Positions 1 to 8,729 are shown, counted from the stretch's first letter. The stretch is DNA of 64,000 nt from Mycoplana rhizolycopersici (GCF_013378445.1 NZ_JABXYK010000010.1:62001-126000); one strand, 5' to 3'. Notes: generated from the sequence alone by a model not told the origin. Numbers and translations: made by a program.

Positions 1-207
1 CTGATCGCACGCACGGACCTGCTAAGCTTCACCTCACGCCAGAACCTGACGCGCACCAATGGTGGGGAAAACTTGGTCGAGCTGGCGTATCCCGACATCA
101 CATGGGAGCGGCACTTCGGCATCTTCACGCGCAAGGGCGGCTACATTCCCACTGCGAGCCAGGTTCTCGTCGACCGCATCATCCAGGCGACGGCAAACGT
201 TGACTGA
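1..207 (+). CDS. LysR-family transcriptional regulator, C-terminal fragment
   Basis: The frame is open from the first base and ends at a TGA at 205-207, giving the last 68 residues of a protein cut by the window edge. The residues resemble the end of a LysR substrate-binding domain: a 'ERHFGIFTRKGGYIPTA' stretch, the usual last beta strand and hairpin, followed by a short helix that ends the protein. The DNA-binding half is outside the window, so target and effector cannot be inferred. It is convergent with the minus-strand operon that ends at 366. Family assignment is moderately sure; it could be another type-2 periplasmic-fold regulator. Confidence 0.6.
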   Translation: MIARTDLLSFTSRQNLTRTNGGENLVELAYPDITWERHFGIFTRKGGYIPTASQVLVDRIIQATANVD

Positions 208-324
208 CGGGCGGGCCTGTGCCGGGTTGCATCGAGAGCCGCCTCGCCCGACGACGAGAGCGGCCGCCTTCCTGGTGGCGCCCTCTGGCCTCTTGAGAGG
301 CGCCGGCAATCCGACCCGGTTAAG

Positions 325-365
325 CCCCGCGCTGGCAGCCTGCAATTGAAGGCTCCCGGGCGGGG
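325..365. terminator. possible hairpin between convergent genes
   Basis: Between the LysR fragment and the convergent flavin reductase gene, CCCCGC (325-330) can pair with GCGGGG (360-365), with an inner AGCC/GGCT pair (337-340/351-354). There is no T-run on either side, so this is a weak candidate terminator; the rest of 208-324 shows nothing recognisable. Confidence 0.25.
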
Positions 366-884
366 TTAGCGGTGCAAGACCTGGCTATTGTTCCAGGCAA
401 CATACCGGCGGGAGCAATAGAGCAAGGCGGCTTCCTGATCGCTCCTGCGGACGCTGATGACGCGGCCGAACAGAACGCGATGCGTACCTTCATCGAAGGC
501 GCGCGTAAGCTCGCATTCGAAGCTCACCAGCGCATCCTCGAGCACCGGCGCATCGGTCTTGCCTTCCATCCATCGTCCGGCCGAGAAGCGCTCGGCCATG
601 GAAGTCTTGCCGCCGAACAGGTTGGACAGGCTCTCATGGGAGGGCGAAAGCGTATTGACGCAAAAGAAGCGAGCGCGCTCGAAGGCGGGGAAACAGGAAC
701 TCGTCCGGTTGATGCAGGCGAGCAAGGTCGCGGGTGCGTCGCTCACGCTGCACACGGCCGACGCCGTGAAGCCGAAGGGTCCGTCAGCCGCACGGGTCGT
801 GACGATGTTTACCGCGGCCCCGAGGCGGGACATGCCGTTGCGAAAATCCGTGCTTTCCACGGTCTGGAAGTCATGCATCATCAT
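366..884 (-). CDS. flavin reductase family protein (HpaC/RutF-like)
   Basis: About 172 residues with the FMN-binding split-barrel fold of NAD(P)H:flavin reductases: 'GAAVNIVTT' near residue 25, 'GFTASAVCSVS' near 40, 'FCVNTLSPSH' near 75 and a closing 'VLFGRVISV' strand. Such proteins supply reduced FMN by diffusion to a two-component monooxygenase. The LLM-class monooxygenase gene lies directly upstream in the same operon (18 bp gap), so the two probably form one oxygenase system. Three ATGs in a row (884, 881, 878) follow an AGGTG; any could be the start. It is the last gene of the operon that starts at 6489. Family sure, physiological partner inferred. Confidence 0.85.
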   Translation of the reverse strand: MMMHDFQTVESTDFRNGMSRLGAAVNIVTTRAADGPFGFTASAVCSVSDAPATLLACINRTSSCFPAFERARFFCVNTLSPSHESLSNLFGGKTSMAERFSAGRWMEGKTDAPVLEDALVSFECELTRAFDEGTHRVLFGRVISVRRSDQEAALLYCSRRYVAWNNSQVLHR

Positions 885-902
885 ACCCACCTGCGCATCC
901 CC

Positions 903-2198
903 TCAAGCCCGTGCCGGGCGTTCCAGGCCCATGCGGTCGCGTAGCGTCTTGCCTTCGTATTCGGTCCGGTAGAGGCCGCGCTCCTGCAGGATTGGCACGA
1001 CGAGATCGACGAAATCCGTCAGGCCCGAGGGGAAATGGGACGGCATGATGTTGAAGCCGTCGGCGGCACCCGTCGCAAACCAGGTTTCCAGCGTGCCTGC
1101 CACGTATTCCGGCGTGCCACACAGCACCCAGTGGCCGCGCGCGGCCGCCATGAGATTGTAGACGTCGCGCAGTCTCATGTTTTCGCGCTTCGCCTTGTCG
1201 AGCATGACTTTCGCAAAGGCATGGTAGTTGTCGGAGGGCACGAGATCAGCGGGGACCGGGCCGTCGAGGTCATAGGCGCTCATGTCTACCCCGAACCGGT
1301 CACTGAGCAGCGACAGTGCATTCGTTTCGCTGATGAAACCCTGGAGTTCCGCGAGCTTGTCGTGCGCTTCGCGTTCCGTCCGTCCGACGATCGGCATCAC
1401 GCCGGGCAGCACGACCATGGAGTCCTCGCTGCGCCCGTATTTTGCAAGCCTGTCCTTGACCGACCGGTAAAAGGCGCGTGCTTCGTCCAGATCCTGGGTG
1501 ACGGAGAAGACGACGTCGGCCGATTTCGCCGCCAGTTCCTGGCCAGGGCCAGATCCGCCAGCCTGGAGGACGACCGGCTGACCCTGCGGCGACCGGCCGA
1601 TGTTAAGCGGGCCCTTGACCTTGAAATGCTTACCCTCGTGGTCGAGCGGGCGCACCTTCGCGGGATCGATGTAAATGCCGGTCTCCCGGTCGGCCACGAT
1701 CGCGTCGTCGGCCCAGCAATCCCACAGGCCGCGCACGACGGTCAGGAACTCTTCGGCGATCTCGTAGCGCTTGGAATGGTCTGGGTGAAGAGTGCCGAAG
1801 TTGGCCGCGGCTGCCGGGTTGGCCGTCGTCACCGCATTCCAGGCCGCACGGCCGCCACTGATGTGATCGAGCGAGGCGAAGAGCCGTGCGACGGTGAAGG
1901 GATCCGAATAGGTGGTCGACACCGTGGCCCCGAGCCCGATGTGCTTTGTCGCACCGGCGACGGCCGAAAGCAGCGTGAGCGGTTCCAGCCGGGCGGTGTA
2001 GGAAGGATGAGCTGCCGGGTCGGCGTTGAGATTGTCTCCCATGAAGATGAGGTCGAACAGGCCGCGCTCGGCCTCTGCCGCGATCTGCCGGACCATCTCT
2101 ATGTCCTGGAAACTGTCCATCGCGCCGGGTACGCGCCAACCCGCGACGTGGCTGCCGGTTCCGAGCAGGAAGAGGCCGAAATGGATCTTGCGTGTCAT
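903..2198 (-). CDS. LLM-class flavin-dependent monooxygenase (NtaA/SnaA/DszA type)
   Basis: 431 residues, the usual size for the NtaA/SnaA/DszA/SoxA branch of bacterial luciferase-like monooxygenases, which use FMNH2 and O2 to attack C-N, C-S or heteroaromatic substrates. Visible hallmarks: N-terminal 'KIHFGLFL', an aromatic-rich 'GSHVAGWR' loop near 15-22, 'EPLTLLSAVAGAT' near 72, 'HISGGRAAWNAVTT' near 112 (the family SGGR-NxVT motif), and a C-terminal region typical of the branch. GGAG precedes the start by about 9 bases. It sits between the flavin reductase gene and the importer genes, so it probably performs the first oxidative step on the imported compound. It is longer than RutA (about 380 residues) and does not have RutA's sequence, so uracil oxygenase activity should not be assumed. 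Confidence 0.88.
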   Translation of the reverse strand: MTRKIHFGLFLLGTGSHVAGWRVPGAMDSFQDIEMVRQIAAEAERGLFDLIFMGDNLNADPAAHPSYTARLEPLTLLSAVAGATKHIGLGATVSTTYSDPFTVARLFASLDHISGGRAAWNAVTTANPAAAANFGTLHPDHSKRYEIAEEFLTVVRGLWDCWADDAIVADRETGIYIDPAKVRPLDHEGKHFKVKGPLNIGRSPQGQPVVLQAGGSGPGQELAAKSADVVFSVTQDLDEARAFYRSVKDRLAKYGRSEDSMVVLPGVMPIVGRTEREAHDKLAELQGFISETNALSLLSDRFGVDMSAYDLDGPVPADLVPSDNYHAFAKVMLDKAKRENMRLRDVYNLMAAARGHWVLCGTPEYVAGTLETWFATGAADGFNIMPSHFPSGLTDFVDLVVPILQERGLYRTEYEGKTLRDRMGLERPARA

Positions 2199-2204
2199 GC
2201 TATT

Positions 2205-2966
2205 TCATCTCCAGAAGACGTAACGGCGCTCGACAAAGCTGATGGCGCCGAAGAAGGCGAGGCTGATGGCGGACGCCACGATGATGGCGGCCCAGACCTT
2301 CACGAAATCGACCTGTAGCACCGCCTGGTAGATCACCCAGCCGAGCCCGCCATAGGCGCCGAGCATCTCCGTCACGATGGCGACGATGACGCTGCGTACG
2401 GTAGAGACCCGCATCCCCGCGATCACGAGCGGCAGCGCCGTCGGCAGGCGCAGCCGCCACAGGACTGTGAACCGGTCTGCCCCAAAGGACCGGATGAGAT
2501 CGACCGACTTGCGATCGACGCGGTCAAGGCCGGCGATCGTGCTGAGGAAGATGGTGAAGGAAACGGCGATCGCCACCATGACGATCTTCGAGGCCATGCC
2601 GATGCCGAACCACAGGAGAACCAGCGGCGAATAGGCGACGACCGGCACCGAGTTGATCGCGGTTGCCAGCGGCACCACGACGGAGCGCGCACTCGGGATC
2701 ATGGTGACGAGCACCGCCGCAGTCATGCCGGCAAGGCAGCCGATCGCATAGCCCGTGAACGATTCTGCGGCGGTGAAGCGGGCGGCGGCCAGGAGAGAAC
2801 CGGCATCGCTCGCCAACCCCGCCAGGATGCTGCTGACGGAGGGAAGAACATAGGCCGGCAGATCGAGGCCGCGCGCGCAGAGCTCCCAGACGGCAGCGAC
2901 GAGAAGCGCGCCGGCGATTCCGCGGGAAAACTGCCGAAGGCTGTCGGACGAAACGGACGCGCTCAT
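2205..2966 (-). CDS. ABC transporter permease (SsuC/TauC/ThiX type)
   Basis: 253-residue inner-membrane permease of the BPD_transp_1 family with about six hydrophobic segments and the cytoplasmic EAA-like loop near residue 165-190 ('LIRSFGADRFTVLWRLRLP'), which contacts the ATPase. Its ATG overlaps the stop of the upstream permease gene (ATGA, 2963-2966), implying translational coupling. A longer in-frame upstream extension overlaps that gene and was not used. With the permease at 2963-3760, the binding protein at 3757-4770 and the ATPase at 5617-6489 it forms a full THI5/NMT1-type importer. Confidence 0.9.
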   Translation of the reverse strand: MSASVSSDSLRQFSRGIAGALLVAAVWELCARGLDLPAYVLPSVSSILAGLASDAGSLLAAARFTAAESFTGYAIGCLAGMTAAVLVTMIPSARSVVVPLATAINSVPVVAYSPLVLLWFGIGMASKIVMVAIAVSFTIFLSTIAGLDRVDRKSVDLIRSFGADRFTVLWRLRLPTALPLVIAGMRVSTVRSVIVAIVTEMLGAYGGLGWVIYQAVLQVDFVKVWAAIIVASAISLAFFGAISFVERRYVFWR

Positions 2967-3760
2967 TGCTCGCCTCCCCAGAAGACGATCCTGCGCTCGG
3001 CGTAGGAAACCGCGCCATAGAGGCCCATGCCGAGGCAGGCGGAGACGACGATGGTGGCCCAGATGCCCGCGACGTTTTCGTTGTACATGGCCTGGAGGAG
3101 AAGCACGCCGAGGCCGGTGGTGTCGCCGAACCATTCGCCGACGATGGCACCGACGAGAGCAAGCGAGGAGGCGAGCTTCAGCGCGACGAAGAGCTGCGGC
3201 AGCGCGGCAGGCAGGTAGAGCCGGCGGAGGATCTGCGCATCTGAGGCGCCGAAACTGCGCATGAGTTGCACCTGGCGCGGATCGACGGCGGAAAAGCCGA
3301 GCATCGTGTTCACGGTCACCGGCAGGAAGCTGATGTAGAAGGAGATCACGGCCTTGGCGAACAGCGTATTGCCGAACCAGAGGACGACAACGGCGCCGAA
3401 GGCGATGACGGGTATGGTCTGAGAAACGATGAAGAGTGGAAAAAACAGTTCCCGCAGCGTCTGCCAGCGGTGGAAGACGACAGCCATGACGACGCCGAAC
3501 ATGCTGCCGGCGACGAAGCCGAGCGCCGTTTCAAGGAAGGTTCGCCAAAGACCTGCGAGGTAGGCGCCGGGCGTGGCCATAATGGTCGACGCGATCACGC
3601 TCGGGCGCGGCAGGTAGTAGGTGCGGATTCCGAACACGACGACCACCGCCTCGACGACGACGAGCGCAAGCAGAAGCCAGAGAACCGGCCTGAGAACGAC
3701 ACCGATCCTGCCCGTCGATACGACGGGCAGGTTGGCAGCAAGGGTAGCTGTGCCGCTCAT
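2963..3760 (-). CDS. ABC transporter permease (SsuC/TauC/ThiX type)
   Basis: 265 residues; N-terminal hydrophobic segment at about 23-45 after a short cytoplasmic tail, further membrane segments, and the EAA loop 'LMRSFGASDAQILRRLYLP' near 175. Start and stop both overlap neighbours by four bases (3757-3760 and 2963-2966), so binding protein, permease and permease are translationally coupled. It and the 2205-2966 product are homologous but clearly diverged, which suggests a heterodimeric channel. The second importer of the island (22739-23488 and 23470-24231) has the same two-permease arrangement. Confidence 0.9.
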   Translation of the reverse strand: MSGTATLAANLPVVSTGRIGVVLRPVLWLLLALVVVEAVVVVFGIRTYYLPRPSVIASTIMATPGAYLAGLWRTFLETALGFVAGSMFGVVMAVVFHRWQTLRELFFPLFIVSQTIPVIAFGAVVVLWFGNTLFAKAVISFYISFLPVTVNTMLGFSAVDPRQVQLMRSFGASDAQILRRLYLPAALPQLFVALKLASSLALVGAIVGEWFGDTTGLGVLLLQAMYNENVAGIWATIVVSACLGMGLYGAVSYAERRIVFWGGEQ

Positions 3761-4770
3761 AGGCGCCTTTCCTCGGCGGGAATGCTCTCGATGAAGCTGG
3801 CATTGAATGCGGCATCCAGATCGACCGGCTTGGAGATCACGCCATATTCGGCGAGCAGCTTGTTGGCCGAGCCGACCGCATCCTTGTCGATGGAGAAGAG
3901 CCCGTCCGTCGATGCCTTGCCGGCCGTCATCAGCGTCTTGACTTCCTTCAACATGAATTCCTGCTGGGCGCGGTTGAGCGTCGGCGAGATCTTCATGATG
4001 ATGTCGATCGCTTCTGCCTCGTTGGCGAAGGCTTCCTTCCATCCCTTGACGCTGGCGCGCAGGAACTTCGTGACGAGTTCGGGCTTTTCGGTCGCCGTCT
4101 GTTCCGAGACGATCAGCGTGTCGCGGGGGAAGGAGACACCGCTGTCTTCCGGCACGAAGAGGTTGAGATTGTCCTTACCGACGCGCTCGTTGATGACGTA
4201 GAGTTCGTTGTAGCGGGTGGCCGTGACGATATCGACCTGCTTGTCGACGAACGGGGTAACGGAGACCTGTTGCGGCTGGATGTCGACGTCGGACGGACTG
4301 GTTCCGGCCTTGGAGAGCATCGCCGACAGCACGTGGTTGGCGCCGGTGAACCATGTGGTGGCCGTCTTGCCCTTGAAGTCGGCGACCGACTGGACCGCAC
4401 CGTCCTTGTGAGAGACGAAGACGAAGGGCGTAACCTGATGCGCAACGCCGATGCAGACGATTGGCAGGCCCTTGTCGCGCGCGGCGAACACGCTGTCCGT
4501 GCCGCCGGAGAGGCCGAATGTGTCGGCACCGGTCGCTACCAGATTTTCGGTCAGAAGGTTCGGGCCGCCGGGGTTGATGGTGAGGTTGATCCCCTCTTCC
4601 TTGTAGTAGCCTTTTTCAAGGGCGACATAGAAGCCGGCAAACTGAGCCTGGGTCAGCCATTTCAGGCGAAGGCTGGCATTGACCAGATCCTGTGCGCTGG
4701 CCGGAGAAAGCCCCTGGAGGCTGAAGGCGGCGGCAGCGAAGGCCGCGAATAACGTACGTCGTCTGAACAT
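3757..4770 (-). CDS. THI5/NMT1-family ABC solute-binding protein
   Basis: 337 residues with a Sec signal peptide (RRR at 3-5, hydrophobic core to about 25, cleavage after ...SPASA). The mature part starts with the family signature 'LRLKWLTQAQFAGFYVA', then 'INPGGPN' and 'FKGKTATTW'. This family includes binding proteins for thiamine-pyrimidine (HMP/formylaminopyrimidine) and related heterocycles, taurine and aliphatic sulfonates. ATG at 4770 was chosen because AGAGG lies seven bases upstream; an in-frame ATG 42 bases further upstream has no such site. It is closely similar to the product of 21672-22679: both share the KW..QAQFAG start, the INPGGPN loop and a 'DKQ.D' segment. Periplasmic; ligand unknown. 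Confidence 0.9.
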   Translation of the reverse strand: MFRRRTLFAAFAAAAFSLQGLSPASAQDLVNASLRLKWLTQAQFAGFYVALEKGYYKEEGINLTINPGGPNLLTENLVATGADTFGLSGGTDSVFAARDKGLPIVCIGVAHQVTPFVFVSHKDGAVQSVADFKGKTATTWFTGANHVLSAMLSKAGTSPSDVDIQPQQVSVTPFVDKQVDIVTATRYNELYVINERVGKDNLNLFVPEDSGVSFPRDTLIVSEQTATEKPELVTKFLRASVKGWKEAFANEAEAIDIIMKISPTLNRAQQEFMLKEVKTLMTAGKASTDGLFSIDKDAVGSANKLLAEYGVISKPVDLDAAFNASFIESIPAEERRL

Positions 4771-4818
4771 GGAACCTCTCTGTTGGTTTTCGTCGTTATC
4801 GATTTCCTCCACCGGGCA

Positions 4819-5598
4819 TCATTGCCGGTAGTCCGCGCCCTCCCGGTCGAGCTGTCGCAGGAAGGCCGGCCACTCCCGTTCGCCGGCAATGAGAATGTCG
4901 CCCTTGCTTTCCCAGAACTGCCGCGCGGCCTTCTCGCAGACCTCGTGCGGCGGCACGACGAGCTTCGTACCGGAGGCGGTTGCCGCCTGGAGGTCGAGCT
5001 GGATGCGTGCGGCGCGTTCGAAATAGTAGAGCAACATGAAGGCTTCGCCCGGCGTGCGGCCGACGGTCAGGATGCCGTGATTGCGCATCAGCATCACCCT
5101 GTTGTCGCCCAGGTGGCTGATGATCCGCGCCTGTTCGTCAAGGTCGATCGCCACGCCTTCGTAGTCGTGAAACGCCTGGCGCTTGTAGAAGCGCATGGCG
5201 AACTGGCTGAGCGGTAGCAGGCCGTCCTCCTGGCAGGAGATGGCAACGCTCGCGTCGGAATGGGTGTGCAGCACGCAGACTGCGTCGTGGCTCGACTTGT
5301 GGATTGCCCCGTGGATGACGAATGCGGCCTTATTGACGGTATAGGGCGTGTCGTCGAGCTTGTTGCCTTGAGTATCGATGCGCACCAGGCTCGATGCGGT
5401 GATTTCCTCAAAGAGGAAGCCGTAGGGGTTAAGCAGGAACTGGTCCTCGTGGCCGGGTATCCGCATGGAAATGTGATTGTAGATCAAATCGTCCATGCCG
5501 AGCCGCGCGACCATGCGATAGCAGGCGGCGAGATCGACACGCGCCCTCCATTCGCTTTCGGAAATGTGGGCGGGGCGGCCCGAATAATGGTCGGTCAT
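4819..5598 (-). CDS. class II aldolase/adducin family protein
   Basis: 259 residues. 'YNHISMRIPG' near 40-49, 'HTHSDASVA' near 110 and 'MRNHGILTVG' near 170 supply the Zn-binding histidines of fuculose-phosphate-aldolase-like enzymes; members are aldolases, epimerases, decarboxylases or of unknown reaction. AGGAG lies 5 bases before the ATG. The gene lies between the ATPase gene and the binding-protein gene of the importer in one operon, so it should act on a product of the imported compound. The length is that of a single-domain stand-alone member. Its specificity cannot be read from sequence. Confidence 0.82.
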   Translation of the reverse strand: MTDHYSGRPAHISESEWRARVDLAACYRMVARLGMDDLIYNHISMRIPGHEDQFLLNPYGFLFEEITASSLVRIDTQGNKLDDTPYTVNKAAFVIHGAIHKSSHDAVCVLHTHSDASVAISCQEDGLLPLSQFAMRFYKRQAFHDYEGVAIDLDEQARIISHLGDNRVMLMRNHGILTVGRTPGEAFMLLYYFERAARIQLDLQAATASGTKLVVPPHEVCEKAARQFWESKGDILIAGEREWPAFLRQLDREGADYRQ

Positions 5599-5616
5599 GT
5601 CAGCTCCTCGTCTCTA

Positions 5617-6489
5617 TCAATGTCCGGCGACCTGGAAGGATTTCATGCTTTCCTCCTCGATCGCCTCGAGCAGGGTCTTCTTCAGGGAAATGAACTCGAG
5701 AGAGGTCACGATGTTGGCCTTGCGTGGGCGCGGCAGTTCGACCACCTGCTCGAGCTTGATGCGGCCGGGCCGGGCCGTCATCACCAGTACCCGGTCGCCG
5801 AGGAAAATCGCCTCGTCGACATCATGGGTGATGAAGAGGACCGTGCGCTTGTGCTTTTGCCAGACGTCGAGCAGCCAACGCTGCATCATCGTGCGCGTCA
5901 ACGCGTCGAGCGCACCGAAGGGCTCGTCGAGCAGCATCAGGTCGCGCTTGAAGAGGAAGGTACGCATCAGCGCCACGCGCTGGCGCATGCCGCCCGAAAG
6001 CTGGTTGGGATATTGGGCCTCGAAGCCGGCAAGGCCGAATTCGGGCAGCATGTCCATTGCCAGCTTACGCGCCTCGGCACGTGGCATGCCCTCGATCTCC
6101 AGCGCGAGGATCGCGTTGTCGATAACGTTGCGCCACGGCAGAAGGAGGTCGCGTTGCGGCATGAACGAGACCTTTCCGAGCAGGTCGGAGGCCGCGGAGC
6201 TGACGCCCTTGAGCCGCAGGATGTTGCCCGGATCGGGCTCCTCCAAGCCTGCGAGAATGTTGAAGAGCGTGCTCTTGCCGCAGCCTGACGGGCCAACAAC
6301 GGTCACTAGTTCGCCCGGGCGAATGGAGACCTCCAGGTCCTGGAGCGCTTTCACGGTACCGAAGGTCTTCGAGACCTGCCGCAGTTCGATGAGCGGGCGT
6401 TCTGCTCCGGCGGTATCCTGCACGGAGGCGAGATCCTTTGTGCCCGCATCGCCGGCGGCACCCTGGAAATCCCTGTCAACCAATGTCAT
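5617..6489 (-). CDS. ABC transporter ATP-binding protein (SsuB/TauB type)
   Basis: 290 residues: Walker [10 protein letters not shown] at 66-74, signature LSGGMRQR at 164-171, Walker B 'LMLLDEP' at 184-190, switch histidine near 222 ('ITHDVDEA'). The 30-residue N-terminal extension before the domain is slightly long. GGAGG precedes the ATG by six bases. It is the first gene of the leftward operon behind the 6490-6861 promoter region. It is the only SsuB/TauB-type ATPase in the first 24 kb, while two permease sets of matching type are present, so it may also energise the importer at 21672-24231. Confidence 0.92.
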   Translation of the reverse strand: MTLVDRDFQGAAGDAGTKDLASVQDTAGAERPLIELRQVSKTFGTVKALQDLEVSIRPGELVTVVGPSGCGKSTLFNILAGLEEPDPGNILRLKGVSSAASDLLGKVSFMPQRDLLLPWRNVIDNAILALEIEGMPRAEARKLAMDMLPEFGLAGFEAQYPNQLSGGMRQRVALMRTFLFKRDLMLLDEPFGALDALTRTMMQRWLLDVWQKHKRTVLFITHDVDEAIFLGDRVLVMTARPGRIKLEQVVELPRPRKANIVTSLEFISLKKTLLEAIEEESMKSFQVAGH

Positions 6490-6861
6490 GGCTTGCCTCC
6501 GTCATCGCAAAGATCCTTACGTATGCAGTTTTTGTCTACAGGGATACATGCAAGCTGCATGCCAAACTGATAGCTGCCGCGAGATTGATGTAATTTTGCC
6601 TTTCTTTCCCATTTTCGGCTCATTCTCACCGACTTTGACGATGCGGCAAACGTCGCTGCGGCATTATGAATCCATAAAATAGAATTTTGCATACATTATC
6701 AAATTTCCTGCGTGCAAAAAGTTCTATTTATTGTGCATTCAATGGTCGATTTTGAGGCACCCACCGCCGGCGGCGACCGGCATCTCCCCGCGGCTTGCCA
6801 CCGTCATGAAAAGGCCGGCGATGGACGTGGCGCCGGTCTCTCCACCTTTCGGCAGGACGCC
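6490..6861 (-). promoter_or_regulatory. promoter/operator region of the 6489-to-366 operon
   Basis: 372 bp without a gene, AT-richer than its surroundings. It holds two copies of a motif also found in the other promoter regions of the island: TTACGTATGCA at 6517-6527 (minus-strand TGCATACGTAA) and TGCATACAT at 6688-6696. A CATGCA/TGCATG inverted repeat lies at 6547-6561. On the minus strand, TTGATA (6702-6697) and TTTTAT (6679-6674) are 17 bases apart and could be a sigma-70-type promoter; the 6688-6696 motif would then lie in its spacer, as expected for a repressor site. The remaining 6703-6861 shows nothing recognisable. Confidence 0.55.
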
Positions 6862-7800
6862 TTACGCGAGCGCCTGCTTCATCATCCGGAAGAAGCCATC
6901 GTTCGAGGCGCGCTCTATGACGCGCGCGTTGACCGTGTAGTCCGGCCAGCGGTTTCCGAGCGCCGGCGGATGGATTGCGGAAAAGCCGCGCGTGATCTCG
7001 CCGGCGGTCTCGATCCGCACGACGGCCTCGCGCGAAGCTTCGATGAGGGCCGGGTTGAGCGCGCAGGCGCAGGTGAGAGAATCCGGATGCGTGCTCATGG
7101 GGCGGCCGTAACGGGCCTGCGCCATTTGCCGCGGCACGGCGGAAACCTTGCGGTAGAACTCCGACAGCGGCGTCTTCATCGCGAAGATCTCATCGAGCTG
7201 TTCCGTCTCGAAGACGCTGGATTTCAGCGTCAGCGTCCAGGTCGACAGCGTGATGTTGAAGCCCGCCTCGAAGACGATCCGCGCCGCCTCCGGATCGATG
7301 AAGAAGTTGTATTCCGCGCAAGGGGTGATGTTGCCGACGGAATTGTCCGTGCCGCCCATGATCCAGAGATGGCGCACCGCCTGGGCGATGCGCGGCTCCT
7401 TCATCACGGCCAGTGCGATGTTGGTAAGCGGCGCCTGCGCAAGGATGTCGATTTCACCCGGCTCCGCCATCACGCGCTCGATGATCGCGTCGACGGCGTG
7501 CATGGTCTCCGGACGTTGGCGGGCGATGGGAAAGTTGGCGCCGCTCATGCCGTCGTTACCGTGCATGGTCGAGGCCTCCCATGGCTTGACCATGGGGCGC
7601 CGCGCGCCGCAATAAACCGGAACCCTCCCGGAGAAGCCAGCCGCCTCGATCGTCGCCAGCGCGTTTTCGACCTGCTGGTCGAACGGCACGTTGCCGACGC
7701 AGACCGTCACCGCTTCGAGGGTCGAGCCGGGCGTCCGCATCGCCAGAAGCAGCGAGTAGGTGTCGTCGCCCGCCGTATCCGTATCGATGATGAGCCGCAT
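6862..7800 (-). CDS. inosine/uridine-preferring nucleoside hydrolase family (IUNH)
   Basis: 312 residues. The N-terminus has the Ca2+-binding motif of nucleoside N-ribohydrolases (IIDTDTAGDD, aspartates at 6, 8, 12 and 13). It also has 'APLTNIALA' near 128, 'IMGG' and the asparagine/aspartate loop 'EYNFFIDPEA' near 170. The reaction would be cleavage of an N-glycosidic bond to free base and ribose. The start was set at the ATG of MRLIIDTDT at 7800, overlapping by one base the stop of the upstream bicupin gene; longer in-frame versions run into that gene. Last gene of the operon starting at 12820. It suggests that the operon's substrate is a nucleoside or N-glycoside. Confidence 0.88.
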   Translation of the reverse strand: MRLIIDTDTAGDDTYSLLLAMRTPGSTLEAVTVCVGNVPFDQQVENALATIEAAGFSGRVPVYCGARRPMVKPWEASTMHGNDGMSGANFPIARQRPETMHAVDAIIERVMAEPGEIDILAQAPLTNIALAVMKEPRIAQAVRHLWIMGGTDNSVGNITPCAEYNFFIDPEAARIVFEAGFNITLSTWTLTLKSSVFETEQLDEIFAMKTPLSEFYRKVSAVPRQMAQARYGRPMSTHPDSLTCACALNPALIEASREAVVRIETAGEITRGFSAIHPPALGNRWPDYTVNARVIERASNDGFFRMMKQALA

Positions 7801-8729
7801 CAGTAGAACTCGAAGCCCATCGTGCGGGCATGGTAGTACAGCCCGCCGTCCTGCACGATCAGAAACTCGGCGCGGGTATTGCCATCGTTGTGGTGGCTGT
7901 GCTTGGCCGCAGGCGGCGTGACAAGCGTCGCCCAGGGCGACCAGTCGCATTTCTGATCGGCAACCATCGAGTAGGCCGGCTCGCCCGCGACGACCAGCGT
8001 GATGGCAGCCGAATTGTGCTTGTGCGGCGGCTGCTCGCTGTTGGGCTTCAACGTGTTGAGCGACAACGTCATCGTCGGGGTGATGTTGCGTGCGGCCTCC
8101 GTCTTCTCGGCGGAGAAGATCAGCGCGTGGCCGGACGTGCCCTCATTGGCATTGCGGCTGTAGACGACATCGAGCTGGTGGACGATCTCGTCGGCCGGAT
8201 AGTGGACGAACTGCACCGCGGCTTCTGCCCCTGTAGCCGGTGCCGACGCATCGAACATGAGCTGTGGATCGTTGCCGACGGCCCAGAAGACGCTGTCTTC
8301 CCTGGCGGTGATGGAGGACGCTACGCCACCCGGCAGCAGGAACACATCTGCCTTGCCAAGGGCGGCGCCTTCGCCGCCAACGGTAAGATCGGCGCTTCCC
8401 TTGATGACGTACCAGATCGACGCGGTGTTCGGCAGCGTCGTGTCGAGCGTCTCGCCCGCTTTGACGACGGCGTAGCGTGCCAGCATCAGGGGCGTCGTCG
8501 CCGGGAAGGCGCACTGCATCCGGTCGGACTGGTCGCAATTGATGAAGCCGGTTACATCCGACTTCATCGCCTTGGCCGGCTCGTCGATGAAGATGTGCCC
8601 CGGCACCGGCGGCAGCTTGATATTGAAGGCGTTGCCGGAGTTGAAATAGCGGCTGCGCGCCTGTGCCGCGCTTGCGGGATCACGCGGCAGTTGGACCGGC
8701 ATTTCCGCCATGTCGTTGGCAGTGCTCAT
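7800..8729 (-). CDS. bicupin protein (gentisate-dioxygenase-like fold)
   Basis: 309 residues with two cupin barrels. The N-terminal one (about 80-150) has 'SIWYVIKGSADL' but lacks the usual HxH. The C-terminal one (about 215-300) has 'PPHKHNSAAITLVV' and 'AKHSHHNDG', giving metal-binding histidines placed as in gentisate 1,2-dioxygenases and other bicupins. A ring-cleaving dioxygenase or an aminohydrolase of the ureidoglycine type are both conceivable. AGGAGATGAAAG precedes the ATG; its start overlaps the M20 hydrolase stop by four bases. Only the C-terminal barrel looks catalytic. Confidence 0.75.
   Translation of the reverse strand: MSTANDMAEMPVQLPRDPASAAQARSRYFNSGNAFNIKLPPVPGHIFIDEPAKAMKSDVTGFINCDQSDRMQCAFPATTPLMLARYAVVKAGETLDTTLPNTASIWYVIKGSADLTVGGEGAALGKADVFLLPGGVASSITAREDSVFWAVGNDPQLMFDASAPATGAEAAVQFVHYPADEIVHQLDVVYSRNANEGTSGHALIFSAEKTEAARNITPTMTLSLNTLKPNSEQPPHKHNSAAITLVVAGEPAYSMVADQKCDWSPWATLVTPPAAKHSHHNDGNTRAEFLIVQDGGLYYHARTMGFEFY

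Noticed and set aside
903-2198. Assignment of the monooxygenase as RutA (uracil oxygenase), with RutF next to it.
   Set aside because: Length and motifs fit the NtaA/SnaA/DszA branch, and no rutB, rutC or rutG analogue with clear sequence identity is nearby.
1035-2318. Long open frame opposite the LLM monooxygenase gene (427 codons).
   Set aside because: It is antisense to a recognisable gene, low in family motifs and rich in Arg/Gly/His, as high-GC shadow frames are. The same holds for long antisense frames at 3266-4201, 54849-56579, 58286-59374 and others.
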